Assembly (NCBI GenBank): GCA_018830105.1
Contig: JAHJTC010000005.1
Span: 1-64,000 of the forward strand
DNA length: 64,000 bases
Direction: 5' to 3'
Source of the DNA: Bacteroidota bacterium
GTDB lineage: Bacteria > Bacteroidota > Bacteroidia > Bacteroidales > F082
Every line of letters begins with the position of its first letter. Position 1 is the stretch's first letter. Shown here piece by piece: positions 17,048-26,415 of the stretch. Position numbers and translations under genes: made by a program. Under the pieces are notes generated by a model. It searched no databases and was not told the DNA's origin. It was given only the letters and a program-made list of their open reading frames with translations.

Positions 17048-18499
17048 TTAAAGACCTGTTAATCCACCAGCTTTTGAAGCCCAAGTCCATCCAAATACGG
17101 ATGAATCTGCGCCGGTTGAGCCTCCTGCAACAACGCCGGCAGGAACAGCACCATTCACATAATTTGCTAAGTCAGCAGCAGGAACATCCAGCATAATATT
17201 GTCGAAAACAACACCAACAGCAGTTACGCGATTTATTTTCATGCCTTCGAGGATTGAAGTGATGTAGATGTTTTGAAGTGTTACGATTGAGTTTTCATCC
17301 ACATTGATCAAGTCTTCAGCTGATCTGTCAGCGTTGCTGGCTACTACAGTACCATTTTTGATGGTATGGCCGGCCTGGTAAGAACCTTCAGGACCGTCAA
17401 GCTCAAAGTTGTGTCCGGCAACAGTTACCACATAAAAGTTATCAGCAGTACCTGACCATGACTGGTCTGTATCGAGGCCGTCGTCACCAACATTCCAAAC
17501 TACGATATTCTTTACGTTTACTGTTCCGCCGAACCATTCAATGCCATCGTCCTGGTTAGCAACAACTTCTACGTTTTCGATTACTGTTCCTGAACCAACA
17601 CCACCTAATGTAAGGCCGTTGATTTCGTTTCCGGAACCGATGTTTGTTCCACCATGACGGATGGAGATATATTTGATTACGCCGGAGTTGTCAGCATCGT
17701 TAGTGCCACCATAAAGGCCGTTAGGATCTGAAGTGGGGATACCTTCAATCTGTACTTCGACAACATCTTCGCCTGACTCGTTAGAAGCAGAGATTTTAGC
17801 ACTTCCAAGTACGATCACACCACCCCATAAGCCGTTTACGTCAGACTCAAGGTTAGGACTTTCAATCTGACCGGGGATAATTTCGTCAGCAATAGTGGTA
17901 AAGATAATTGGGGCGTCAGCAGTGCCTTCGGCCATCAGTTTGCCACCACGTGCCACGAGCAACACGGTAGCATTGGCACCTGTGCCTGCTTCGCCTTTAA
18001 CTACTACACCAGGTTGAATGGTCAGGGTAGCACCGGGCTCAACTGCGATACGGCTTTCCAAAATATAGATTTTGCCTGTCTCCCAGGTAGCATCTTCAGT
18101 GATATTACTGTTGATGCGGAAGGTTGTCTGCTCGGCAACAACATTTACTACGGCAGTGGCATCATCGGCCAAACCTGCTTTGTCTGTTACTGAAAGTGTC
18201 ACAGAACCGGCACCTGCTGCGGATCCTGTAAAACTAACTATGATAGTTCCGGAAGCAGCGTCAGCTGTACCATCTGTTTTAACTGTGGCTGTGCCATTGG
18301 ATGCTGTAACAGCAGAAGAAGCAAAACCGCCTGCTGCAGTAAAGCTGAATTCTACATCAACAGTTGCGTTTACTAGGGCTTCCGAAGCTGCCGGAGCGCT
18401 CACTTTAGGTCCTTGCTTAACATCATTGTCATCATCTTTTTTGCAAGATGTAAAAATTGCCATTGATGCAACCAAAGCATACATTAAGATTTTTTTCAT
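17048..18499 (-). CDS. Surface lipoprotein with right-handed beta-helix
   Basis: The start is taken at the ATG complementary to 18497-18499 (MKKILMYA), giving 483 residues; the open frame upstream lacks a signal. A lipobox (FTSC, Cys about 19) precedes KKDDDND, an Asp-rich stretch typical of surface-exposed Bacteroidota lipoproteins. Residues 35-120 form an Ig/cadherin-like beta domain. From about 130 on, repeated short strands (WGGVIVLG, GVIKYISIRHGG, VIENVEVVANQDDGIEWFGG) indicate a parallel beta-helix. It is the first gene of an operon with a TonB receptor and probably captures its ligand. Some databases mislabel this family as multidrug transporter. Confidence 0.75.
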   Translation of the reverse strand: MKKILMYALVASMAIFTSCKKDDDNDVKQGPKVSAPAASEALVNATVDVEFSFTAAGGFASSAVTASNGTATVKTDGTADAASGTIIVSFTGSAAGAGSVTLSVTDKAGLADDATAVVNVVAEQTTFRINSNITEDATWETGKIYILESRIAVEPGATLTIQPGVVVKGEAGTGANATVLLVARGGKLMAEGTADAPIIFTTIADEIIPGQIESPNLESDVNGLWGGVIVLGSAKISASNESGEDVVEVQIEGIPTSDPNGLYGGTNDADNSGVIKYISIRHGGTNIGSGNEINGLTLGGVGSGTVIENVEVVANQDDGIEWFGGTVNVKNIVVWNVGDDGLDTDQSWSGTADNFYVVTVAGHNFELDGPEGSYQAGHTIKNGTVVASNADRSAEDLINVDENSIVTLQNIYITSILEGMKINRVTAVGVVFDNIMLDVPAADLANYVNGAVPAGVVAGGSTGADSSVFGWTWASKAGGLTGL

Positions 18500-18945
18500 T
18501 TTGTTATAGTTTTTGGTGAAAAATTCTGATGCAAAAGTCAGCCAATCAGATTGCATGGCTGTTTAAATTGGTTTTATGCTAATGTTAAGCTTCTATTAAG
18601 CCATTGGCTATTCAGGTAGCTTATGTTAATTTAATGGTTGTAAAAGTTTTGTTATGATCTATAAATGAGAAGGTTGCAATAAAATATTTTGTTTGATGAT
18701 ATCAATTAATTGATGTTTCGCGCAAAAAAAAAGCAGTATTGTGCTGATATTAGTTGACAAGTTTTTTGATTGTGGTGGTGGCTGTGGTTTTATTACCCCG
18801 GCCCCCATACCCCCAAAATTGGGGGCTTCGTCCCGGTGTGAAGTGAAGAATATGTTAGATTTAGTGGTAAAGAAATTAATTAAGATTTGCTGGTTAGAGT
18901 TTCACCTTTTTTTCACATAGTCCGGGACGAAGCCCCCGGTATCGG

Positions 18946-19006
18946 GCCTGCCTGCCTTCAGCAGATAAACCTGGCTGGCATATTTACCTGGCAGCAGACA
19001 GGCAGG
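18946..19006. repeat. GCCTGCCTG palindromic element, copy 1
   Basis: A 61-bp imperfect palindrome starts GCCTGCCTGCCTTCAGCAG and ends CAGACAGGCAGG. It is nested in the first 313-bp unit. Further copies are at 19259-19319 and, diverged, at 58022-58069. Confidence 0.65.
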
Positions 19007-19258
19007 GGTATGTGGGCTGTAGGCACGCTTCGCGAAAAAAAATAGAAGTTGTGTGCTGATATTAGTTGAAAAGTTTTTTGATTGTTTTGGTGGTAGTGGT
19101 TTTAATGTCCCGGCCCCCATACCCCCAAAATTGGGGGCTTCGTCCCGGTGTGAAGTGAAGCATAGTTTCGATTTAGTGGTAATGAAATCAGAAAAGATTT
19201 GCTGATGAGAAAGTCACCTTTTCTTCACATTAGTCCGGGCCGAAGCCCCCGGTATCGG

Positions 19259-19319
19259 GCCTGCCTGCCTTCAGCAGATAAACCTGGCTGGCATATTTAC
19301 CTGGCAGCAGACAGGCAGG
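19259..19319. repeat. GCCTGCCTG palindromic element, copy 2
   Basis: This is nearly identical to 18946-19006 and sits at the same place in the second 313-bp unit. It is absent from the related units at 24340-24925, so it is probably an element that inserted into the repeat before its duplication here. Confidence 0.65.
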
Positions 19320-19603
19320 AGTATGGGGGCTGTAGGCACGCTTCGCGCAAAAAAAAAGCAGTTTTGTACTTAATATTGGTTGACAAGTTTTTAAATGTTG
19401 TATTGCCTGGTGATTTTATTACCCCGGCCCTTATTCCCCTAATTCTAGGGGTTCGGGGGCATCGGCACGCTTCGCCCTCTCTTGCAAATCATTCCTCGAT
19501 ATAAATATCAGCCTTTTTTAGCCAAAAAGCTATTGCAGACCAGAATGGCGATTTCTGCCTGCCTGCTCAATATAAATCCTTAATTTTGAAAAAATTATAT
19601 TCC

Positions 19604-21856
19604 ATGAAGGTCAAAGCCATTGCATTTTTTCTGTTCTGTAGTTATTTATTGCTCTTTGGTATGCTGCCACTTACTGCTCAAAATCCGGAGGCAGGTTTTG
19701 TTTATAACGATGAAGTGGTGCCACGCATCGAAATCACCATCCATCCTGATACCTTGAGCTGGATCTATGATAATGTGGAAAGTGATGTGGAGTTTCATGC
19801 CGGTTTTGTTTTCGACAATGGCACCGTTCGCGATAGCGTTGATTTCATCGGTTTTCGCCTGCGCGGAAACACCTCACGCTACAGCCAGAAAAAGTCTTTC
19901 AAGGTTTCCTTTAACACCTGGACCGATGGCGGCAATTTTCATGGTGTTGAGAAGCTTAACCTGAATGGCGAACACAACGATCCTTCTATCATGCGCGCCA
20001 AGCTGATGTGGGACTTGCTGGCTAAGTGGGGCATTCCGGTGCCACGTGCCAATCATGTGCAGGTTTACATCAACGGAAATTATCACGGGCTTTATATTAA
20101 TGTGGAGCATATTGACGAAGAATTTGTAGATCTGCGTTTTGGCAATAAAGACGGCAATATGTATAAATGTCTCTACCCCGCTGATCTGGATTATCTGGGA
20201 GATGATCCCGATTTATACAAATTGGAAGAAAGTGGCCGGCGGGTTTACGAACTCAAGCGCAACGAAGAATTGGATGACTACAGCGATCTGGCCAATTTTA
20301 TTGAGGTGCTAAACAACATCAGCAATGCCGATTTTGGCTGTGAAATCGATGAAGTGTTCAATAGTACCGACTACCTGAAAGTGATCGCTGCTGATGTATT
20401 GTGTGGCAACTGGGATGGCTATATCTTTAACAAAAACAATTACTACCTTTATAACAATGAAGCCACAAATCGCTTTGAATACCTGATTTATGATGTGGAC
20501 AATACCTTTGGTATCGACTGGTTTAATGAGGACTGGATGCACCGCAGTCCTTACGACTGGGAGATGGGCGGTAATGAGACACGGCCGCTTTATACCCGCC
20601 TGATGGACAATGATATACTGCGCCGGCAGTTTACTTTTGTGAGCGAACAATTGATGCGACAGATCGACCTGGATTCGCTTTTTCAGTCCTTGCAGACCCG
20701 TCAATCCCTTATCGCACCACATGTTGAGCTTGACCCGTATTATCCATTGGATTACGGCTACAGCTTTGCCGATTTTCAACGCGCTCTTGACGAGGTGATT
20801 GGTGAACATGTGAAAACAAGCATCTTTGGCTTTTTGACGACACGCTTCGGCAGTATGCAAAGCCAGCTTGAAAATACCGATGCGCCGCCTATGATCAATC
20901 ACATCAGCCATAAGCGATTGGACGACAATCGTCTTTTTATCGGTGCATGGGCTGATGCACAGTTTCCTTTCGGGCTTGATGTGCAGTTCGTTATTGATGA
21001 AGATATCAGCGATAATGCTGCAATGTATGATGACGGCCAACATGGCGATGGAACAGCCGGAGACCTTTATTATGGTGCAATTCTGGAACAAATATCTCCG
21101 GAAACCGGTGTACATTATCAGCTTGTTGCTGTGGATTCAATTGAGCAAATCACCCTTAAGCCCTGCACGTATAGGCATGTAAGACCACTTTCGGGCGACC
21201 AGCCACTGCTTACTGTAAACGAATTTATGGCAGATAACGACAACTTTAATGCAGATGAATTTGGCAATTACAGCGACTGGCTCGAGCTGTATAACGGCGA
21301 TACTGAAGCTGTTTTTCTGGCAGATTACTACCTTACCGACAAGCTTGATAATCCCGACAAATGGCAGATGCCTGAGGTTTATCTGGAGCCGGGGGCGTTT
21401 ATGCTGTTTTGGGCTGATGATGAGGAGTCTTTGGGCGAAAACCATACCAACTTCAAACTCAGCAAAGGCGGAGAAGCCATCGGAATCTTCAACGGGCTTG
21501 GCGCTCCGGTGGATACACTCACTTTTGGTGAACAGGATACCGATGTGAGCTATGGCCGCTTGCCCGACGGAAGCCCCGAATGGATCTTTTTTACAGCTGC
21601 CACACCAGGCGAATCCAATGAATTTAGCGCTACGCCTGAATGGCAGAGCAGGGCATCCTTCGGCGTTTTCCCAAATCCTGCAAACGGCAGCCATCTCTAT
21701 TTTACCAAGTCGCTCAATATTCAGCTGTATAGCCTGCAAGGCCAGTTGCTGCTGAAACAGCAATATGCCAAACAGCTTGATATCAGCCGGCTTGCTCCGG
21801 GAATGTATTTGCTTCGAAGCGCTGGACACCAGCCTGTTTTGTTTGTGAGGGAATAG
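19604..21856 (+). CDS. CotH-family protein with lamin-tail domain and T9SS signal
   Basis: From ATG 19604 the protein has 750 residues (TTG 19586 is also open). After a signal peptide (to about 26) comes a CotH kinase-like domain (about 35-430). It contains GFRLRGNTSR, the KKSFKVSF strand, LNGEHNDPSIMR and YDVDNTFGIDW, the last carrying the D-x-D metal-binding type residues. A lamin-tail domain follows (about 535-660; VNEFMADN...DWLELYN). The C-terminus is a type A T9SS sorting domain (FGVFPNPANGSHLYF...LAPGMYLLRSAG). It is probably an extracellular surface protein; CotH proteins elsewhere are atypical protein kinases. Nothing in the flanks defines its target. Confidence 0.85.
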   Translation: MKVKAIAFFLFCSYLLLFGMLPLTAQNPEAGFVYNDEVVPRIEITIHPDTLSWIYDNVESDVEFHAGFVFDNGTVRDSVDFIGFRLRGNTSRYSQKKSFKVSFNTWTDGGNFHGVEKLNLNGEHNDPSIMRAKLMWDLLAKWGIPVPRANHVQVYINGNYHGLYINVEHIDEEFVDLRFGNKDGNMYKCLYPADLDYLGDDPDLYKLEESGRRVYELKRNEELDDYSDLANFIEVLNNISNADFGCEIDEVFNSTDYLKVIAADVLCGNWDGYIFNKNNYYLYNNEATNRFEYLIYDVDNTFGIDWFNEDWMHRSPYDWEMGGNETRPLYTRLMDNDILRRQFTFVSEQLMRQIDLDSLFQSLQTRQSLIAPHVELDPYYPLDYGYSFADFQRALDEVIGEHVKTSIFGFLTTRFGSMQSQLENTDAPPMINHISHKRLDDNRLFIGAWADAQFPFGLDVQFVIDEDISDNAAMYDDGQHGDGTAGDLYYGAILEQISPETGVHYQLVAVDSIEQITLKPCTYRHVRPLSGDQPLLTVNEFMADNDNFNADEFGNYSDWLELYNGDTEAVFLADYYLTDKLDNPDKWQMPEVYLEPGAFMLFWADDEESLGENHTNFKLSKGGEAIGIFNGLGAPVDTLTFGEQDTDVSYGRLPDGSPEWIFFTAATPGESNEFSATPEWQSRASFGVFPNPANGSHLYFTKSLNIQLYSLQGQLLLKQQYAKQLDISRLAPGMYLLRSAGHQPVLFVRE

Positions 21857-22101
21857 CTCATCCACCCTTGTTCGTCAACCTATGACATCTGCCTAATTGC
21901 AGGTTGTTGCACGGATTTATGATAAATCAGCAAGTGCCTGCAGCCAAATTAACAACAGCCGAATGCCAGCCCGCAAGTTTTTTGTAATTTTTGTGTCTTA
22001 AGGAAGTTGTTTATGAAAATAGTGGTCAATTTTCCGAAAGCATTTATAGATTGACTTGATGCAGGTATAAATGCCTATTTTAGATGTTTTCTTTTCAACA
22101 T

Positions 22102-22118
22102 AACAAAGTTACTTTGTT
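22102..22118. promoter_or_regulatory. Inverted repeat in ECF sigma promoter region
   Basis: AACAAAG (22102-22108) and CTTTGTT (22112-22118) form a 7-bp perfect inverted repeat 22 bp ahead of the sigma factor ATG. It overlaps a TTACTTTG sequence resembling a -7 element. An autoregulatory site is possible, but this is inference. Confidence 0.35.
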
Positions 22119-22140
22119 CAAATTTGACAGGCTTTGATGA

Positions 22141-22722
22141 ATGACAGAAACACAACTTATTGAAGGTATTCTTAGCAAGCAGGAAAAATATTTTGAGGAA
22201 CTGGTTAACCGCTTCCAGCCGCTGGTATTGAATACCTGTAACAGTTTTCTGCATAATCGAACGGACGCTGAAGATATTAGCCAGGAAGTATTTATCGAAG
22301 CTTTTCTGTCGTTACACAAGTTTAAAAAGGAGTCGAAATTATCTACCTGGCTGTACCGTATCGCTGTTAACAAATCACTCAATTTTATACGCGACAACAA
22401 AAAACGGAAGATCATCAGGAGCATCGAAGTTTTTTTTGGCGGCGAACCAAAACATAAGCTGCAGCTTGCCGATCCCGGCTTGGAAGATGCCGGTGATTTA
22501 GCCGATGAGGAAGAAAAAATGGCGCTTTTGCATCGTGCTGTGGCCTCCTTGCCGAAAAACCAGCGGGTGGCTTTTACCCTAAGCAAATTCGAAAAACTTT
22601 CTTATGTCGAAATTGCTGATGTCATGGAGCTTTCGCTCGCTTCAGTTGAGGGACTGATCCATCGGGCAAAAAGGAATGTCACAAAAAAAATACTGAGTCA
22701 TTACCAGAAAAAAATAGCATGA
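22141..22722 (+). CDS. ECF RNA polymerase sigma factor
   Basis: The 193-residue protein has sigma region 2 (about 15-90) with DAEDISQEVFIEAF and STWLYRIAVNKSLN, and region 4 (about 125-185) with LPKNQRVAFTLSKFEKLSYVEIADVM and a helix-turn-helix ending in VEGLIHRAKRNV. An unusually long acidic linker (90-125) joins them. It directs RNA polymerase to a stress regulon. The last 4 bp overlap the next gene, a zinc-finger anti-sigma factor, and two Spy/CpxP-like genes follow, so an envelope or metal stress response is likely. Confidence 0.9.
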   Translation: MTETQLIEGILSKQEKYFEELVNRFQPLVLNTCNSFLHNRTDAEDISQEVFIEAFLSLHKFKKESKLSTWLYRIAVNKSLNFIRDNKKRKIIRSIEVFFGGEPKHKLQLADPGLEDAGDLADEEEKMALLHRAVASLPKNQRVAFTLSKFEKLSYVEIADVMELSLASVEGLIHRAKRNVTKKILSHYQKKIA

Positions 22723-23216
22723 ACCAAAAGTTTTTAAAGAAATCGGTGTCAAAATACCTAAAACAGTTAAACATGAATTGCAGAGATGCCAGAAATAGTA
22801 TGATCGTTTGCAGCACCGGAGAAATGAAAAAGCCGGAGCACGACCAATTTTTGCAACACCTGGCATCATGCAGCGAATGCGCAAAGCTTTACCAGCAACT
22901 GGACTCCACCTTAATTCTCGCTGATAAACGTGAACTAGTGCAACCCAATCCTTTTTTATATACCCGCATCAGGGAAAAACTGGATAAGATCGAACAGGGT
23001 GTGAGCAAAAATGCCGGACTGCCATCATACCAGAGAATTCTACGTCCGATTCTGCTCACGCTTGGCTTGCTGATCGGGCTTTATGGAGGCAACAGGCTGG
23101 GTAATTTTTACGATGCCAAACATCAGGAACAGCTCACAACAGCACTTACCACCGAGTTTTTCATTAACGATATGGAAATGGAAAAGCTTGAAGTACAGCT
23201 CTTAAACGACCAATAA
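22719..23216 (+). CDS. Membrane anti-sigma factor with zinc-finger-like motif
   Basis: The 165-residue protein has in its N-terminal part the H-x3-C-x2-C motif (HLASCSEC, about residues 46-53) of ZAS/zf-HC2 anti-sigma domains. One transmembrane helix follows at about 109-124 (LLTLGLLIGLYGG), then a short periplasmic tail. It should hold the ECF sigma factor at the inner membrane until a signal is sensed. It overlaps the sigma gene by 4 bp, which couples their synthesis. Ten to fifteen residues before the finger domain are basic and may be an extended N-terminus; the ATG at 22773 is an alternative start. Confidence 0.8.
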   Translation: MNQKFLKKSVSKYLKQLNMNCRDARNSMIVCSTGEMKKPEHDQFLQHLASCSECAKLYQQLDSTLILADKRELVQPNPFLYTRIREKLDKIEQGVSKNAGLPSYQRILRPILLTLGLLIGLYGGNRLGNFYDAKHQEQLTTALTTEFFINDMEMEKLEVQLLNDQ

Positions 23217-23218
23217 AA

Positions 23219-23740
23219 ATGACTACAAAAACAAATAGAACCCTCTTGATTTGGCTTATTGTCATCTTGCTGGCCACCAATATTTCCACCATCGCGACAA
23301 TATTTTATCATGTGTATTTTCAGGAAAGTAAGTTACCTGATGTCCCCGGCAGGGAACTCAGGATTCCGGATGGGCATATGGGCAGGTTTTTCAGAGATGA
23401 AATGAACCTGACACCAAAGCAGCACAGGCAATTCAGGGATTTCAGACATGATTTTCACAGCAAGGCCAATGGCATCACGATCAGGATGCAGGAAAACAGA
23501 AATGCGCTTTTTGATGAACTCGCCAGAGAAAACCCTGACACCGTCCATCTTGGGCAACTTGCTGATGAAATTGGCGAATTGCACGCACAGCTCAAAGGCC
23601 TGACTTTTGAGTATTACCTGCAATTGAAGTCAGTTTGTGATCCGCAACAACAGAAAAAGCTACACTTTATTTTTTCAAAAATGATGAATGATGAACGGGC
23701 AGGAATGAAAATGCCCAAAAGAATAAATCCTAATAATTAA
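23219..23740 (+). CDS. Periplasmic metal sensor of Spy/CpxP/CnrX type
   Basis: The 173-residue protein has one N-terminal hydrophobic helix (about 8-30) acting as a membrane anchor, followed by an all-helical periplasmic domain with two LTxxQ-like segments: MNLTPKQHRQF near 61 and DPQQQKKLHFIF near 142. This is the heavy-metal-resistance/Spy fold. It lies 2 bp after the anti-sigma gene and is probably co-transcribed. It could be a chaperone or a sensor that controls the anti-sigma factor. Confidence 0.75.
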   Translation: MTTKTNRTLLIWLIVILLATNISTIATIFYHVYFQESKLPDVPGRELRIPDGHMGRFFRDEMNLTPKQHRQFRDFRHDFHSKANGITIRMQENRNALFDELARENPDTVHLGQLADEIGELHAQLKGLTFEYYLQLKSVCDPQQQKKLHFIFSKMMNDERAGMKMPKRINPNN

Positions 23741-23750
23741 AATTAATACC

Positions 23751-24248
23751 ATGAAAAATTTAAGAATCGTAACAATCGGAACGTTCATTTTAGCCATGCT
23801 ACTCAGCGTAAACGCCAGCGTTTATGCACAAAGGGGAAATGGAAACGGGTTCGGGCCTGGTAATCATTGCATGAATATCCCTGACCTTACCGACGATCAA
23901 CAAGCTAAACTTGAGACGATGCGCACGACACAAATGAAAGCCATGCAGGATTTTCGCAACCAAATGGGCGAAAAACGGGCTCGTTTACAAACATTACGCA
24001 CTGCCGACAAAGCTGACATGACCGCCATCAACAAAACCATTGACGAGATGAGTGTGATCAGGACGAATATGCAGAAGGAGCGGGAACAACATATTCAAAG
24101 TGTTCGTAACCTCTTGACAGAAGACCAGAAAGTGCAGTTCGACAGCATGAAAAGAGGCAATGGCCAGGGATTCGGTTGCGGTCAGCGAAACGGACAGGGC
24201 AGAGGTTGTGGAAAAGGGAGAGGCCCCAACGGAAGAAACTTTCAATAA
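23751..24248 (+). CDS. Exported Spy-like protein with Gly/Cys-rich tail
   Basis: The 165-residue protein has a signal peptide (cleavage after VYAQ near 27) and a helical Spy-like centre (IPDLTDDQQAKLETM and LLTEDQKVQFD, the two LTxxQ motifs at about 43 and 126). A C-terminal tail of about 30 residues contains repeated G-Q-G-x-G-C-G motifs. The Cys and Gly/Asn/Arg-rich tail and an additional Cys near 40 suggest metal binding. It closes the sigma/anti-sigma operon and is followed by a terminator. Role in metal or envelope stress is inferred. Confidence 0.75.
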   Translation: MKNLRIVTIGTFILAMLLSVNASVYAQRGNGNGFGPGNHCMNIPDLTDDQQAKLETMRTTQMKAMQDFRNQMGEKRARLQTLRTADKADMTAINKTIDEMSVIRTNMQKEREQHIQSVRNLLTEDQKVQFDSMKRGNGQGFGCGQRNGQGRGCGKGRGPNGRNFQ

Positions 24249-24268
24249 ATTTCCCCAAACAAACAAAG

Positions 24269-24300
24269 AAGCTGCCTGCAAATTGGGCGGCTTTTTTTTT
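24269..24300 (+). terminator. Terminator of sigma operon
   Basis: The stem AAGCTGCC (24269-24276) with GGCGGCTT (one G-T pair) is followed by a run of about nine T. Confidence 0.85.
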
Positions 24301-24339
24301 GAGCATGAGAAGCTGCGCACATACTGTAGCTATGCTGAT

Positions 24340-24925
24340 CGGTGTTAATGGCTTGTTCGTTAAATATTTAATATTGTGGCTGTGGTTTTATTGTGCCCGA
24401 ACCCTAGAAAATTTGAGCTTCGTTTCGGTGTGAAGTGAAGAATATGTTTGATTTAGCGGTAAAGAAATCAGAGAAGATTTGCTGCTGGGTATTTCAGCTT
24501 TTCTTCGCACTAGTCCGGGCCGAAAGTCCCCAGTTTTGTAGGTTTGGGGGCACTATAGGCACGCTTCGCGCATACATAAATAGAAGTTTTGTGCTGGGAT
24601 AAGTTGACAAGTTTTTTGATTGTGGTGGTGGTAGTGGTTTTAATGTCCCGGCCCCCATACCCCCAAAATTGGGGGCTTCGTCCCGGTGTGAAGTGAAGAA
24701 TATGTTTGATTTAGCGGTAAAGAAATCAGAGAAGATTTGCTGGTTAGAATTTCACCTTTTTTTCAAATAAGTCCGGGCCGAAGCCCCAATTTTGGGAGTT
24801 TGGGAGCCATAGGCCACGCTTCGCGCATACCTAAATAGAAGTTTTGTGCTGGTATAAGTTGACAAGTTTTTTGATTGTGGTGGTGGCGGTGGTTTTATTG
24901 CCCCCGAACACCCCTTGCGAAAATT
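24340..24925. repeat. Dispersed copies of the 313-bp repeat family
   Basis: Three units or part-units related to 18716-19476 fill the non-coding gap between the sigma-operon terminator and the amylase gene. Unit boundaries CACGCTTCGCG lie near 24560-24570 and 24815-24824, and the last unit is cut short near 24905. These units lack the internal GCCTGCCTG palindrome and are about 253 bp apart. No gene is seen between 24249 and 24939. Confidence 0.75.
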
Positions 24926-24939
24926 GTTGCGCAAGAGAT

Positions 24940-26415
24940 TTACCCGGGTATCCAAACTGAAACTGAGCCGGCTTTGCAGCGGAATACACCCCATCCATCA
25001 GCGTTGGTGTTTACCGTTTCTTTGATATGCTCTGTGATATCTGTATAGCTTGTGTTTGGCGCTCCTGTTGACATCTGCTTTATCTCATCGGCGTCATTAC
25101 TCAGTAAAACAGCTATTCCATGCGGTGATGCTTCATTTCCCATCCTTGTCCAGCCCACACAATTCGGACGGTCGAAATAATCGTGCTGCTCGCCAAAAGC
25201 AAATTTTTTCCTGACAGCTAAAAACTTATCAATCAGCCACTGATGGGAATCCATCCTAATCTCGTATTTGTTTCCATCCAGCCCGAATCCATGATAATGT
25301 GCGCCGTAATAATCGGCAGCAAAAACACAGGGATAGCCGTCTTTTCGTAGCAATATCAAGGCATAGGCCAGTGGTTTGAACCAGGATTCCACAACTGATT
25401 CGAGTGCTTGCAAAGGCTGGGTGTCGTGATTGCTCACCAGTGTTACGGCAAGCGTAGGAAAGGCTTTAACGAGCGTATCGTTAAAAAGCGTTTGCAGGTT
25501 GAAGTTTTTGCCTTGCTTTCCGGCCTGGGCAAACTTATAATGCAAGTTCACATCGAAGAGCATCATACTCTCATCTGTTGCTTTGATAAAATGCTCCAAA
25601 ACCTGACTTTTTCCTGACCAGTATTCGCCAACGGCAAACAGTTTCCGCTTGCTGTATTTGCGCATATGGTTTAACCAATACAGAAAAAAATCGGATCCAA
25701 CATGTTTGGTGGCATCAAAACGGAATCCATCAATACCGGTGGTGTCCAGGTACCATTTGCCCCAGTATAACAGCTCTTTCTGAACATCAGCGTTGTTGAT
25801 ATCGAGGTTACAACCCATCAGGTAATCAAAATTTCCTTTGTCGAGATCTACATTGTTGTCAAACGTTTTCCCTTCGAAAAGATAGATGGCTGCGGTATTT
25901 TCGTCCAGCGCATTGTAATCGGCGGCATTAAAATGCCACCAATGCCATTGTAGCTTTGAGTATTTATTTTTTCGGCCGGGAAATGTAAAATGTGTCCAGG
26001 CTTTTATTGCTTGCAATTCGCCTGTAGTCTCATGTCTGTTGTCGGGATTAAAAGGCGTGGCATTGAGCTCTTCCATCTGATCAGCGCCAAGTTTGTGATT
26101 AAAAACAACATCGGCATAAACCTGCAGACCGGCTTTTTGTGCTTTTTTGATGGCGGCCAGGTACTCCTTGCGTGTGCCGTATTTGGTGCGAACAGTCCCT
26201 TTCTGATCGAATTCGCCAAGATCAAAAAGATCATACACGCCATAACCCACATCGGCTGCTCCGTCTGTGCCTTTGTAGGCAGGCGGCAGCCAAACTGCCG
26301 TAAAGCCGGCCTCGGCAAGCGCTGAAGCATCGTTGGCCAGTTGTTGCCACAGCTTCCCGTCAGCAGGGGTGTACCAGTGAAAATACTGCAACATAACACC
26401 ATTGTAGTCGGACAT
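24940..26415 (-). CDS. Cytoplasmic alpha-amylase (GH13)
   Basis: The 491-residue enzyme has no signal peptide, so it probably acts on intracellular alpha-glucans or maltodextrins. The (beta/alpha)8 GH13 motifs are visible: DVVFNH (about 102-107), GFRFDATKH with the nucleophile D234, VGEYW with the acid/base E264, and VSNHD with D331. The overall pattern (MLQYFHWYTPADGKLW at the N-terminus) resembles subfamily 5 liquefying amylases, which hydrolyse internal alpha-1,4 bonds. The gene is isolated; its 3' end abuts the repeat region. Start at the ATG complementary to 26413-26415. Confidence 0.9.
   Translation of the reverse strand: MSDYNGVMLQYFHWYTPADGKLWQQLANDASALAEAGFTAVWLPPAYKGTDGAADVGYGVYDLFDLGEFDQKGTVRTKYGTRKEYLAAIKKAQKAGLQVYADVVFNHKLGADQMEELNATPFNPDNRHETTGELQAIKAWTHFTFPGRKNKYSKLQWHWWHFNAADYNALDENTAAIYLFEGKTFDNNVDLDKGNFDYLMGCNLDINNADVQKELLYWGKWYLDTTGIDGFRFDATKHVGSDFFLYWLNHMRKYSKRKLFAVGEYWSGKSQVLEHFIKATDESMMLFDVNLHYKFAQAGKQGKNFNLQTLFNDTLVKAFPTLAVTLVSNHDTQPLQALESVVESWFKPLAYALILLRKDGYPCVFAADYYGAHYHGFGLDGNKYEIRMDSHQWLIDKFLAVRKKFAFGEQHDYFDRPNCVGWTRMGNEASPHGIAVLLSNDADEIKQMSTGAPNTSYTDITEHIKETVNTNADGWGVFRCKAGSVSVWIPG

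Larger units (their letters stand above)
18716..19476. repeat. Tandem 313-bp inverted-repeat units (2.5 copies)
   Basis: Unit boundaries are marked by CACGCTTCGCG at 19024-19034 and 19337-19347, and a truncated unit ends at 19476. Each full unit contains GTTGACAAGTTTTTTGAT near its start, then GGGGGCTTCGTCCCGG and, about 100 bp later, CCGGGCCGAAGCCCCC (the first unit has one mismatch). The two arms can fold into a long hairpin. Related units lie at 24340-24925. Non-coding; probably a mobile or MITE-like repeat family. Confidence 0.75.
18500..19603. other. 1.1-kb repeat-filled intergenic region
   Basis: No gene is supported. It holds the leader of the divergent beta-helix lipoprotein gene (18500-18710, AT-rich), then two and a half tandem copies of a roughly 313-bp repeat (18716-19476), each with a long imperfect inverted repeat and an embedded palindromic GCCTGCCTG element. 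The last 120 bases before the CotH gene are non-repetitive. Confidence 0.7.
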
